Below the pieces are notes generated by a model. It saw only the letters and a list, made by a program, of their open reading frames with translations. It was not told the origin of the DNA and ran no database searches. DNA of 45,913 bases from a virus: the IMG/VR virus record IMGVR_UViG_3300049783_001779, positions 1-45,913 of that record; one strand, 5' to 3'. Position numbers and translations under genes: made by a program. Of the stretch, positions 32,105 through 40,718 are shown piece by piece (position 1 is the first letter of the stretch; every line of letters starts with the position of its first letter).

Positions 32105-34555
32105 TTATGGTACTATTGTGGTTTGAGATACACTTGGCTGAACTTCTCCATAAATTTCATGACCTTCAATTCCAGCTCCAAACTTGTTAACATTAATATA
32201 CCCTTCAATTTTAACTGCGCTAATTCTTTGCCCTATACCTTGAGATACAGTACCAACTATTACTACAGGAGTCTGATTAGCGCTTAAGAAATCGTTTATT
32301 GCAGGAACTATCTGAACAGGCGTTAGAGGCGGTCTTAAATCTGGAGGAAGAGCATTTTGAAACTCCGAACCATCGTTAATACCCTCTTTGTACACAAACC
32401 TTTGCCTGTGAAATATAGTGTTCCTATATGTAGTCCCCTGGCATTCAAGGATAGTTGTAGCAGGCAATAGTTGCATCAAGTAATCTTGGAAGTTAACCTC
32501 CATCAAATCTAAGAATGCTTCAAGTTTTTTGATTGTAAGTTGATTTGACTTAGGGTCCTGCATTAAGTAATAGTTCATATAAATCTTCTTAAGCTCAGGG
32601 TATGAGAAAGAGGTGTGAACTTGTGAATTCGTTTTTCTATTTCTTGGTTCTATGTTTGACTTATAAATAAACTCCGTGTATTCAGTCAAAGTCATTCCAG
32701 ATATTTCTGCAGGATTGACAAATTCACAATTATCTATAGAGTATTCAAACGGAACTGTGTTTGAACTAAATGGAGGAGCAGTACTTCCCCATACCCAGCA
32801 AGTTCCGCTTTGTTGATACCAATCTTTTACATCACATTCAATTGCTGCTGCAGGGCTAAGTGTCGCACAAAGCTCTTTCGTGTTAATAATGTTCTCACTA
32901 CCAGTAACTCCTGTATCACCAACGTGAACTTTTATGTTATCATTTCTTTTTATAGGCAAAAACTCAGGCTCCCACTGGTTGATGTACTTTTGTCCAGTAC
33001 CTCTTCCAGCTCCTCCTTCTTGAAATATAAGATTACTCCACGAGTAGTTAGGAAATCCTCTTGAGTTTATTTTGTCGAATGAGACGCCTGTTTCTAACTG
33101 AAGAGCTAACTCTGGGTCTGGGATTGCCGTAGAAACTGTTTGTTGTATATCATACACAAACTCATTAAATACTACAAGACATTCTGGAGCCCCCATTAGT
33201 TTAAATAAGAATTGAAGCGCATCTCTCGTGCCTTTCTTTTTGTAAAGCCAATTGATGTTAATTAAAATTCTCTTCCAAATCTCCACATTATAATATGCAA
33301 ATGAATTTTGCTCAGGATTCTCTTCAGAAGCTAAGTACTCAAAAAGGTCAATCTCACTAAATGAGCTTGACAGTTTCCATCCAAGAAGATTACTTAGTTT
33401 AACCAAAAATTTTTCTGGAACACTATTTTCATCACTATAATTAATAGTGTGAGCATAAGCTATATTGTCAATAAATTGCTTAATCTCATCAAACTCTTTT
33501 GCATAGGCTGATGTAAACTTTTTATATATTTGAGTATCTGTATCAAATTCAATATAGTTGTCTGGCAACATAGTTTTAACCATGATGTCAGTCTTATCCA
33601 TATCAGTGTTTCCCGCAAGAAGAAGAATGTCGCCCTGATACGTTTCAAATTGCGCACCTTTTGTGTCTGGGTTGAACCCATCAATAGTCCTTGGCCAAGG
33701 TAATCTGTATGTGAAGTTTTTTTTCTCATCATCAACATCTGGAATATCAAATAAAGCTTGATTAAGCATTTGCCTTTCCAATCTTGATTGTTGCATCCTG
33801 TATTCAGTTAATCTCTTTCTTGATGGCCTTATGTATACTGGCAACTTACTATAAGTACCACCACCTTCAAAAGGGGTGACTGCTCCGTTAGCAAGGTGTC
33901 CTTTTATAGTAAACTCAAGAACTCCATTTGTTCCTCCAGTATAAGAATAAGCCTTAATTCCAAACGATTCAGTTACAGCCGTAGTGGCTCCGCTAAGTTG
34001 TATTTCAAATAGATTAGTCTGAGTCATCAAGCTAACTTGGTTTCCAACTGGAGAGCCTGAGTTAAATAAAATGAATCCCTGGTTTATAATGGTATCTGCT
34101 GGAATTTTAAAGGTTGATGTCTTTTCTCCAGTAATTTGATTGAACGCTTGAGTATAATCATACATGGTAACACTCTGCAAATTATCATAAGCAAGAGCTG
34201 CATATGGGAATGTATCAAGTATGTTATTAATTGAGCGTGCTACTTCTGTATAGAAAGAGCCAAAATATGAATAACTATAAGGGTCTGATGCTAAAGGTCT
34301 AAGTTCATTGTTTTGAACTGATGTAGTCATTATTGGATTGAAGTCCTCAACTCCCATGTTTTCAAGAGTAGAAAAAGGGGTGAAGGTTACATTCCTGGCA
34401 GTACCAGTTAATGCGTCTGATTCGCTACTTCTCTCAATCCTGAAATCACCGAACGTAAATATCGACTCAGAATTCGTATTAGGAAACCTAAGGTCTTGTC
34501 CTGGTTGAAACGCTGGCGATAGCGAATTTTTAGGATTTGAAGGAGTATCTGCCAT
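32105..34555 (-). CDS. Baseplate wedge protein of the P2 gpI/T4 gp7 type
   Basis: An 816-residue protein. Residues about 330-460 hold the gpI-like core: LPDNYIEFD, KEFDEIKQFIDN, LVKLSNLLGWKLSSS, WKRILININWLYKKKGTRDAL and FLFKLMGAP. The pattern of a KxGTxxAL motif after a helical LxxLLGW segment is diagnostic of tail protein I family members, which bridge gp6-type and gp53-type subunits in wedges; T4 gp7 is the enlarged equivalent. Flanking parts are beta-rich and probably phage-specific. First gene of the minus-strand block, with a divergent promoter region upstream shared with the 34693 gene. Confidence 0.8.
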   Translation of the reverse strand: MADTPSNPKNSLSPAFQPGQDLRFPNTNSESIFTFGDFRIERSSESDALTGTARNVTFTPFSTLENMGVEDFNPIMTTSVQNNELRPLASDPYSYSYFGSFYTEVARSINNILDTFPYAALAYDNLQSVTMYDYTQAFNQITGEKTSTFKIPADTIINQGFILFNSGSPVGNQVSLMTQTNLFEIQLSGATTAVTESFGIKAYSYTGGTNGVLEFTIKGHLANGAVTPFEGGGTYSKLPVYIRPSRKRLTEYRMQQSRLERQMLNQALFDIPDVDDEKKNFTYRLPWPRTIDGFNPDTKGAQFETYQGDILLLAGNTDMDKTDIMVKTMLPDNYIEFDTDTQIYKKFTSAYAKEFDEIKQFIDNIAYAHTINYSDENSVPEKFLVKLSNLLGWKLSSSFSEIDLFEYLASEENPEQNSFAYYNVEIWKRILININWLYKKKGTRDALQFLFKLMGAPECLVVFNEFVYDIQQTVSTAIPDPELALQLETGVSFDKINSRGFPNYSWSNLIFQEGGAGRGTGQKYINQWEPEFLPIKRNDNIKVHVGDTGVTGSENIINTKELCATLSPAAAIECDVKDWYQQSGTCWVWGSTAPPFSSNTVPFEYSIDNCEFVNPAEISGMTLTEYTEFIYKSNIEPRNRKTNSQVHTSFSYPELKKIYMNYYLMQDPKSNQLTIKKLEAFLDLMEVNFQDYLMQLLPATTILECQGTTYRNTIFHRQRFVYKEGINDGSEFQNALPPDLRPPLTPVQIVPAINDFLSANQTPVVIVGTVSQGIGQRISAVKIEGYINVNKFGAGIEGHEIYGEVQPSVSQTTIVP

Positions 34556-34568
34556 GTGGTTGTTTTCT

Positions 34569-34576
34569 AATAAATA
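34569..34576 (-). promoter_or_regulatory. Variant late promoter box (minus strand)
   Basis: In the gene's direction it reads TATTTATT followed by AGAAAAC, 7/8 match to TATTTATA, 21 nt ahead of the gpI/gp7-like ATG. Confidence 0.4.
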
Positions 34577-34627
34577 TTAGCGAAAAAGATTCCTAATGTC
34601 AATGCAAAATTTATTTTTATTGAAAAC

Positions 34628-34635
34628 TATTTATA
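34628..34635 (+). promoter_or_regulatory. Candidate late promoter box (distal copy)
   Basis: CTATTTATATTAGGAC, 65 nt upstream of ATG 34693; first of two boxes before this gene. Confidence 0.4.
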
Positions 34636-34667
34636 TTAGGACGATTATTAAATAAATTTTATCATTC

Positions 34668-34675
34668 TATTTATA
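34668..34675 (+). promoter_or_regulatory. Candidate late promoter box (proximal copy)
   Basis: CTATTTATAGAAAAA, 25 nt upstream of ATG 34693. The two tandem boxes suggest strong late expression of this gene. Confidence 0.5.
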
Positions 34676-34692
34676 GAAAAAAATACGCAGAA

Positions 34693-36723
34693 ATGAGTTA
34701 CTTACCAAACGAGCCAACAACTTTTATAAACATAAAACTTACCGATGACGGTAGGAAACTTCTGTCATTAGGGCAACTTACTTTTAATAAGGCAGTTCTT
34801 TCTGATAGAGAAGTGAATTATGGAATTGACCGAACTGGCACATATGATATAGGATGTGAAAATAGGATTATAGCACCGAAAGATGCAGCTCCCATTTTTG
34901 CTAATCCTTTTAATTTTGACAATACAGACGCAGTTTCAATTACAGTTGGTTCTGCAACTCAAATAATTACAGCAGCAACTGAGTCTACTGGCTTTTATAC
35001 TGGTAGCACAGGGGCTTGGGCATATGATGCAGATGAGACAATGGGCTCTAATACGATAGATTATTCTTCATACACCCCAGATGGTACAAATGTAATTACT
35101 TTAGCTGGCGGTGGTACTGGATACTTTCCAAAAGGAGGAGAATTGATGTATATCCCTTGGGAGACAATACCAAATAGCGCAGTAGTTTACAACCCATCAA
35201 CAGCAATTCTTTCAGCTAACCCTACAAACAAATTGTGGTACAGAGTTCTTTCTGCAGATACAGGAACAACAACTGTAACTCTTGATAGAGCGGTTCCAGA
35301 TTTCGGAGCACCATCAACATCTCAAGTAATAAATTCTTACTTCTACCCATTCAATGGCGTTGAAACCTATTATGGTTCTGCCGCAACGGTTAACACTCAA
35401 GTTTGGAATATGAACATTGTTAGAACAAGTTCTGTAGAGGGAACTGATGCTTCTATTAGTGGATACACTACATATGGCTCCATTCAATATAATGGTACTA
35501 AACAATATCTTGGTTTTGAAGATGAAACAAGACAATTTGGAATTATCCACTATTCAAATGAATTTACTGGCAACACATACGCTGAGCAGCTTGTTGAGAA
35601 AACTGTTGAGATAGATTTGCCAGAAATTATGTGGCACAGACATGTTGCTATTGCAGGACAAGGAATGGCAAGCGGGCTTAAGTTATATGACGTAGCTGGT
35701 TCGACTACATTTGATGCTATTTCTCAAACAAGCTATAGATTTTTAAGAGACGGAGTAACTACTTCAAACGCTGTTGTTGGTAGAGTTTATCACAAACTCA
35801 AAATGATTGTCATTACTGACCCAGAGCTCTTAACAGCTCTTACATATAAGTCAAACAGAAATTATACACTACCTAATTTAAGTGTAGATTCTTCATCGGT
35901 TCCTTTGGCTCCTCTTGATACTTCTACGTCTACAGGATTACTTAAGAGTGGATATACATATTTTGTAACTTACATAACAGAAAGCGACTCTACTTATGTA
36001 AGTGGAACATCTTATGGATACCCTCAAACTTTACCGTGTCAATACATTCAAAGAATTGATGGAGAAGAAGATTCGTTCGGAAATCCTCAATACCTTAGAG
36101 CTTTCTACAACACTTCTTATTTCCCTTATCTTAGAACATCTGCTGGTATGACCACTTTTTCAGGAACTGGATGGAATGCTAACAAAACACAATTATTAGT
36201 TAACGAAGTTGACCTTACTACAAGTCCAGATGTTGATTTTGATACAATACCAACAGACGGATGGAGATTAATTTCTTCTGGAACTTCTGGGAATGGTGTT
36301 TATACAGGAAGTACTGGGACCAGTACAATTTCTCCTTCAGACCTTGCAGGTTTTCAATACATCGTTTCAAGAGAAGATTTTAATAGCGGAACAACATATG
36401 TTCTTGACTCAACTTTCTATGATAACAATGATGACAGCGCCTCTGGGATGACTTTTGGAAATGAGTCATTCTTCTTTGGAAATGTAAAAGCAACTATAAG
36501 AGCGACAAGTTACAAGTCTGTAATGACAGTTCTTGCGCCAGATGCATTATTTAACACTTCAGAGAATTCAAGTTTTGATGGATTATTAGACACAAACACT
36601 TATATAACAGAAATCGGAATATTAAACAGCGATAATGTTCTTGTTGCAGTAGGTAAACCTACGTACCCAATCAAGAAAAGCTCAGCAAGATATTTAGCAT
36701 TCCAACTGGAGATAGATTTTTAA
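34693..36723 (+). CDS. Virion structural protein, two-module type
   Basis: A 676-residue protein. The N-terminal module (about 1-45: LPNEPTTFINIKLTDDGRKLLSLGQLTFNKAVLSDREVNY) is shared with the small protein at 36766. The C-terminal module (about 630-676: ITEIGILNSDNVLVAVGKPTYPIKK...AFQLEIDF) is shared with the protein at 37777 and resembles the xEIGLYDxxGxLIAVA signature of DUF3751-type tail-fibre domains. The centre is Gly/Ser/Thr/Tyr-rich and beta-stranded. Two TATTTATA boxes upstream suggest abundant late synthesis. Likely a tail-fibre-connector or baseplate-periphery protein; the exact T4 counterpart is unknown. Confidence 0.65.
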   Translation: MSYLPNEPTTFINIKLTDDGRKLLSLGQLTFNKAVLSDREVNYGIDRTGTYDIGCENRIIAPKDAAPIFANPFNFDNTDAVSITVGSATQIITAATESTGFYTGSTGAWAYDADETMGSNTIDYSSYTPDGTNVITLAGGGTGYFPKGGELMYIPWETIPNSAVVYNPSTAILSANPTNKLWYRVLSADTGTTTVTLDRAVPDFGAPSTSQVINSYFYPFNGVETYYGSAATVNTQVWNMNIVRTSSVEGTDASISGYTTYGSIQYNGTKQYLGFEDETRQFGIIHYSNEFTGNTYAEQLVEKTVEIDLPEIMWHRHVAIAGQGMASGLKLYDVAGSTTFDAISQTSYRFLRDGVTTSNAVVGRVYHKLKMIVITDPELLTALTYKSNRNYTLPNLSVDSSSVPLAPLDTSTSTGLLKSGYTYFVTYITESDSTYVSGTSYGYPQTLPCQYIQRIDGEEDSFGNPQYLRAFYNTSYFPYLRTSAGMTTFSGTGWNANKTQLLVNEVDLTTSPDVDFDTIPTDGWRLISSGTSGNGVYTGSTGTSTISPSDLAGFQYIVSREDFNSGTTYVLDSTFYDNNDDSASGMTFGNESFFFGNVKATIRATSYKSVMTVLAPDALFNTSENSSFDGLLDTNTYITEIGILNSDNVLVAVGKPTYPIKKSSARYLAFQLEIDF

Positions 36724-36742
36724 GGGTTTTTTTAAATTAACA

Positions 36743-36750
36743 TATTTATA
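36743..36750 (+). promoter_or_regulatory. Candidate late promoter box TATTTATA
   Basis: TATTTATA followed by ATAAAATAAA, 23 nt before ATG 36766. It lies just after a T-rich stretch that follows the previous stop. Confidence 0.5.
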
Positions 36751-36765
36751 ATAAAATAAAAAGAA

Positions 36766-37206
36766 ATGGGATATATACCTTCAGCAGATACAGTTTACGC
36801 AGTAGCATACCTAACAGAAACAGGTAGAGCTTACTTGTTCGATGATAACGGCAGCAGGTTCGATACGAGTGGGGATGATTTATTTGAAATCACTAAGTTC
36901 ACTCTTTCTGATGCAGACACAAACTATCAAACAATTTTAAACCTTACAACAGGTGAAGTTCCAGATGTTACTGGTAAGTCTGAGGGGTGTTTAAAAACAA
37001 CTGCAAATTATGTTCAAACGAATTTACTTGCCTTTGTTTTTGACGACACACCTACAAATGTTGAGTACGATACAGATTTAGTAGGAGATTCACTTCTTAT
37101 CCAAGAAAGTAATTTACCTGACAAATCAGCAGGAGAGAACCCTCCAACTCCAATTGTATTCCAATCTAAGGGCGGTAAAACTGCATTTAATGGAGGAACA
37201 AACTAA
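36766..37206 (+). CDS. Small virion protein related to the N-terminal module of the 34693 protein
   Basis: A 146-residue protein. IPSADTVYAVAYLTETGRAYLFDDNG...FEITKFTLSDADTNYQT matches the order of residues in the first 45 residues of the 676-residue neighbour (P-x-x-T-x-x-x-x-x-LT-x-x-GR-x-x-L...K-x-x-LSD-x-x-x-NY). It could be a stand-alone paralogue that caps or competes for the same binding site. The C-terminus ends in a flexible polar tail. Followed after 18 nt (A-rich) by the next gene. Confidence 0.6.
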   Translation: MGYIPSADTVYAVAYLTETGRAYLFDDNGSRFDTSGDDLFEITKFTLSDADTNYQTILNLTTGEVPDVTGKSEGCLKTTANYVQTNLLAFVFDDTPTNVEYDTDLVGDSLLIQESNLPDKSAGENPPTPIVFQSKGGKTAFNGGTN

Positions 37207-37224
37207 TTATAAAAAAATTAAAAA

Positions 37225-37758
37225 ATGGCAACAGCAAATCAAGACCCAGCAAACATAGGGCTTCCAATGGCTCAAGTAGTTAATTTTACAACTACTAACT
37301 TAAGTAATGGAGACCCATTCGTTGAACCTCATACTGTATCAGGACCTACTGGTTCTTATAATGTACCAGTTTCTGTAATTAATATTTCAGGTAATAAAAT
37401 TGTTATACCTTTAACTTCTGATACCTCCGCAGGTGCAAACTTCTTAAAGATTCACTTGCCACAACCAAACTCAAGCACTTTTTATGTAACTTTTTGCGTA
37501 AAAAACAATGCAATGCAAGATGGTTATTATGATTATACTACTGGAATTCCTTCTGACTACAGAACAGACTTTAGATTGTTTACACTGGATGGAGCAAATT
37601 CAATCCCTTCAGGGGGGGCATCATATTCTAAAACTCTTGTGTTTCAAGTTCTTGGGTTAGATACAAACGTGGCATCTGCAGCAATTCAATACACAGTTAC
37701 TTTGGCGGCTACATTTGGAGGAACAACAACAACAACTGGTAATAGCGCTAAAAAATAA
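37225..37758 (+). CDS. Beta-rich virion protein (unknown)
   Basis: A 177-residue protein, Thr/Ser/Asn-rich and free of long helices; alternating strands (VNFTTTNLSNGDPF, SVINISGNKIVIPLT, FYVTFCVKNN, AIQYTVTLAATFGG) suggest an immunoglobulin-like or head/tail decoration sandwich. No signal peptide. Positioned between two related virion genes, so probably a structural partner; abundance cannot be judged. Upstream is an A-rich leader (AAAAAAATTAAAA). Confidence 0.6.
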   Translation: MATANQDPANIGLPMAQVVNFTTTNLSNGDPFVEPHTVSGPTGSYNVPVSVINISGNKIVIPLTSDTSAGANFLKIHLPQPNSSTFYVTFCVKNNAMQDGYYDYTTGIPSDYRTDFRLFTLDGANSIPSGGASYSKTLVFQVLGLDTNVASAAIQYTVTLAATFGGTTTTTGNSAKK

Positions 37759-37776
37759 AAAACAAAATTAAAAACA

Positions 37777-38877
37777 ATGGCAAATATCCCATACAAACCA
37801 ATAACAAGCATAATCTCTACAAGACAAGAGACTTCTACGTTTACTACAATAAATGATAGTGGTTTGACTTACACTATGTGTGATAGAACTGACTTGCTAA
37901 GCAAAGAGGCTAACTACTTTATTTCTTTTAGAGTTCCTCACGCTGAGTCTCAACTTGAAACTGGGTCAACTTTGTCATTGCAAAACCCAGAGCTTCAACA
38001 GTTAAATGTTGACAAAATGGTTATTGCACCAATTCCAAGAGAGTATTATAACGAGATTATAGATGGTAGGAGCGTTACGTTTACCGTGCCTCAATTAAGC
38101 GGTTCTACAGACATGTCTGGAATGACAGTTGTATCTTCTACTTATAGTCAACTTACTAAGTATCAAGACTCAGTTCTTCTTGGAAACAATATAGCATTTT
38201 TATTTGCTGATGACATTAATTTACCAAGAAATGGAACAACTGGAGGCGGAAACACCTCTTTCCAGCCAAGAACAACTTGGAATGTTACACCATTTGTAAA
38301 TAAACCAATGGCACATGCATATTCAGACCTTCAGCCTTCTGATATTAATACAGATACAAGAGCTTGGTCTGGAGTTAATCTTGCAGTACAGGTTCAGGAA
38401 AAATATCCAACCAGCACCAACCAAGGATATAACTATGATATTCCTGTTGGATTCATTTCTCTTGATAAAGGATTTATGGTATTAACTCATCCTGATATTG
38501 TTGACAACGTTCCGTGGGGACAAGGAAATGAGTTGTATACAAATGTGGCAAATTCATTGTCTGCTACAACAGATATTTATTTTACCAATACAGCAGCTTC
38601 TCAAGCAACATTTAGCGATATTGACATCAACTTTAGAACATCTGTAGTTTGCCTTGCGCTTCCAAGTGAGTTTACATTTTCTACAAACCCATCTTGGAAT
38701 CTTGCATATAACCTTCAGGAGCTTAATAATGGAACTAATGGTTTCGACCCTGTTCAGGTAACAGAGATAGGTCTTTACAATAAAAACAGCGAACTTATTG
38801 CCGTTGCAAAGATAGATAGGCCAATTGAAAAAACTTACACAAACTTGATTACATTTAACTTAGACATTGACGTGTAA
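37777..38877 (+). CDS. Virion protein sharing its C-terminal module with the 34693 protein
   Basis: A 366-residue protein. The last 40 residues (VTEIGLYNKNSELIAVAKIDRPIEK...FNLDIDV) align with the end of the 676-residue protein, and the stretch GFMVLTHPDIVD parallels MIVITDPELL there. N-terminal PYKPITSIISTRQETSTFTTINDSG is distinct. It is the last gene before the strong terminator at 38897. Together with 34693, 36766 and 37225 it forms one late unit likely to build a fibre-attachment or baseplate-peripheral structure. Confidence 0.6.
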   Translation: MANIPYKPITSIISTRQETSTFTTINDSGLTYTMCDRTDLLSKEANYFISFRVPHAESQLETGSTLSLQNPELQQLNVDKMVIAPIPREYYNEIIDGRSVTFTVPQLSGSTDMSGMTVVSSTYSQLTKYQDSVLLGNNIAFLFADDINLPRNGTTGGGNTSFQPRTTWNVTPFVNKPMAHAYSDLQPSDINTDTRAWSGVNLAVQVQEKYPTSTNQGYNYDIPVGFISLDKGFMVLTHPDIVDNVPWGQGNELYTNVANSLSATTDIYFTNTAASQATFSDIDINFRTSVVCLALPSEFTFSTNPSWNLAYNLQELNNGTNGFDPVQVTEIGLYNKNSELIAVAKIDRPIEKTYTNLITFNLDIDV

Positions 38878-38896
38878 TCTGAAAATAACAAATTTG

Positions 38897-38929
38897 AAAA
38901 AGCTCTTGATATTATCAAGAGCTTTTTTT
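38897..38929 (+). terminator. Rho-independent terminator ending the late virion unit
   Basis: A near-perfect inverted repeat (AAAAGCTCTTGAT with ATCAAGAGCTTTT, 38897-38926) flows into a run of Ts. It separates late structural from DNA-metabolism genes and overlaps the next promoter. Confidence 0.9.
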
Positions 38930-38936
38930 ATGTTTT
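38906..38936 (+). promoter_or_regulatory. Candidate Bacteroidota-type promoter for the resolvase gene
   Basis: TTG (38906-38908), 20 nt, TATGTTTT (38929-38936), one mismatch from TAnnTTTG. ATG 38952 lies 15 nt after the box. It overlaps the terminator stem. Confidence 0.4.
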
Positions 38937-38951
38937 AGCAAAACAAATTAT

Positions 38952-39491
38952 ATGATTCTTGCATTAGATGTATCAACAAGTTGTATCGGTTACGCTCTAT
39001 TTAATAAGACTGGCGAAGAACTTATGGAATTGAACTACGTAAAGTTCAGTGCTAAACTAACCCTTTTCGAAAAACTGAAGGAATTCAAAAAACAATTAAA
39101 GTTTCTTGAAGGCAAAGATATACAGTACATCGTTATCGAGGAGCCTTTGAAAAAGTTTGCTGGAAAATTCTCCAGTGCGAGCACAATTGCTATTCTTAAT
39201 TTCTTCAATGGAATGATTAGTGCCTCTGTTTATGATACATTTGGAGTTGAACCAATTCACTACAATGTGAACACCGCAAGAAAGACTGCGTTCCCAGATT
39301 ATAAAGCAAAGAAAAAAAGCAATGAGAACAAACATCAAGTATGGACTCTTGTTCGTGACCTTGAGCCTCACATCGTTTGGAAATATGGAACACGTAGTCA
39401 CAAGCTATCAGTAGAGAATTACGACATGTGTGATGCCTATACTATTGGTAAGTGTCATATAAATATCATGAACGAGCAATTGGCTGAATAA
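38952..39491 (+). CDS. RuvC-like Holliday-junction resolvase
   Basis: A 179-residue protein of the RNase H/RuvC fold. First-strand motif ALDVSTSCIGYALF (catalytic Asp6), second acidic pair IVIEEP (Glu63/Glu64) and the C-terminal NYDMCDAYTIG (Asp158, Asp161) give the full D-E-D-D set of the family. Length matches RuvC (173 aa). In phages it resolves recombination junctions before packaging, the job done in T4 by gp49, which is unrelated. First gene of the DNA-metabolism unit, overlapped by one base by a small gene. Confidence 0.85.
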   Translation: MILALDVSTSCIGYALFNKTGEELMELNYVKFSAKLTLFEKLKEFKKQLKFLEGKDIQYIVIEEPLKKFAGKFSSASTIAILNFFNGMISASVYDTFGVEPIHYNVNTARKTAFPDYKAKKKSNENKHQVWTLVRDLEPHIVWKYGTRSHKLSVENYDMCDAYTIGKCHINIMNEQLAE

Positions 39492-39652
39492 TGGATAAAA
39501 CATTTACTCTTGAAGAAATCGAGTTGGCCATATTGAAGTGCCCCAAACATGAGGTTGAGATAATTACACCAGATTGGATAGATGGAGATGTTGACTCTAC
39601 TATAGAAACTATAGAAGCAGAGTTCCTATTATATCATTTAACTAAAGAATAA
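39491..39652 (+). CDS. Very small acidic protein
   Basis: A 53-residue ORF, ATG overlapping the resolvase stop (TAATG), ending 5 nt before the -33 element of the primase promoter. The protein has LEEIELAILKCPKHEVEI then the acidic helix STIETIEAEFLLYHLTKE. Coupling, good codon content and lack of internal stops support a real gene. Function unknown; could be a resolvase accessory. Confidence 0.6.
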   Translation: MDKTFTLEEIELAILKCPKHEVEIITPDWIDGDVDSTIETIEAEFLLYHLTKE

Positions 39653-39656
39653 AAAC

Positions 39657-39688
39657 TTTGCGTAATTCAGCACAATTCTGTACATTTG
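39657..39688 (+). promoter_or_regulatory. Strong Bacteroidota-type promoter before the primase
   Basis: TTTG (39657-39660), exactly 20 nt, TACATTTG (39681-39688): full match to the Bacteroidota primary-sigma consensus. ATG 39695 is only 6 nt after the box, so the mRNA should be leaderless or nearly so. Confidence 0.7.
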
Positions 39689-39694
39689 CAGAAT

Positions 39695-40708
39695 ATGGAT
39701 GGCAATAATGATTACACAATAGTTCAGATACTTAAAAACTTTTTAGGTAATCCAAAAGACGAGAACAGTGCTTTGAGTAAGAAGCAGTGGCAGTTTAATT
39801 GTCCAGGTCCTACGTGTCGTCATGATGTCGATAAATTCAATCTCGAATACAACTCTGATAAAAAAGCTTTTAAGTGCTGGAAGTGTGAACCACGATATGC
39901 TGGTTATGTTCATAAACTTGTAGATGACTACGGCTCTCAAGAAGACTACAGAAAGCTTAATATAGTTTTTCCAAAAGAGAATATAAAAACTCTCCAAAAT
40001 CAGAACAATAAAAAGATAAAGGTTGACCACGAGTTAATTACTTGCGAACTCCCAAAAGGCTACTTGCCTCTTGGGCAAAAGAGAAACACAAGACTCTATC
40101 AACTTGCTTTAGATTATCTTACTGGAAACGGGAAAGGACAAAGAGCGGTTCCAAAATCATTCATTGATAAATATGAGATAGGATATACTGAAAATGGTCC
40201 AAGAAAGTTTAGAATAATAATCCCCTCTAAAAACAAGTTCGGGAAATTCAACTATTATGAGGCCAGGTCATTTATTCCAGGACCAAAAGAAATACCCTAC
40301 ATTAAACCATCTGGAGATGAAGTTCACAAGAATGACATCATCTTCAATGAGTGTTTCATAAACTGGGACTTGCCAGTTTTTCTTGTAGAGGGCGTGTTTG
40401 ATATGTTTCGAATACCCAACTCAATTCCAATACTTGGAAAGGAGATTTCAGAACTATTGACTAATGAATTGTTGAAGCAGCGGTGTACAGTTGTTCTGTG
40501 TCTCGACCCTGATGCAATTAAAACAACCGTTGAGATTTATACACTACTTTCCTCTTTAGGTTTGGACGTTTTTTATGTAGATTTAACAGTGTACAATAAA
40601 GATATTTCTAAGATATACGAAGACCACGGAAGAGAAGAAGTAGCAAAAGCTTTGAGTCAACTTAAGCGTCTTGATTTATCAATAGAAGTGCAAAAGAAAT
40701 TAAAATAA
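39695..40708 (+). CDS. DnaG/gp61-like DNA primase
   Basis: 338 residues from ATG 39695; an in-frame TTG at 39686 overlaps the promoter's -7 box and is rejected. N-terminal zinc finger: CPGPTC (Cys36, Cys41, with His43 nearby) and FKCWKC (Cys61, Cys64). The TOPRIM catalytic core has Glu232 in FLVEGVFDMF and Asp271/Asp273 in CLDPDA, with the nucleotide-binding KNKFGKFNYYEARSF region before it. This is the standard primase layout of T4 gp61 and DnaG. It synthesises RNA primers for lagging-strand DNA synthesis. No helicase domain is attached. It sits 10 nt ahead of the recombination nuclease gene. Confidence 0.88.
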   Translation: MDGNNDYTIVQILKNFLGNPKDENSALSKKQWQFNCPGPTCRHDVDKFNLEYNSDKKAFKCWKCEPRYAGYVHKLVDDYGSQEDYRKLNIVFPKENIKTLQNQNNKKIKVDHELITCELPKGYLPLGQKRNTRLYQLALDYLTGNGKGQRAVPKSFIDKYEIGYTENGPRKFRIIIPSKNKFGKFNYYEARSFIPGPKEIPYIKPSGDEVHKNDIIFNECFINWDLPVFLVEGVFDMFRIPNSIPILGKEISELLTNELLKQRCTVVLCLDPDAIKTTVEIYTLLSSLGLDVFYVDLTVYNKDISKIYEDHGREEVAKALSQLKRLDLSIEVQKKLK

Positions 40709-40718
40709 TTACTACAGA

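Noticed and set aside
34556-34692. Reading the TATTTATA boxes as T4-type TATAAATA promoters on the opposite strand
   Set aside because: The distance to the ATG in the sense direction is constant at 20-30 nt, while the opposite reading gives variable distances and often no gene downstream.
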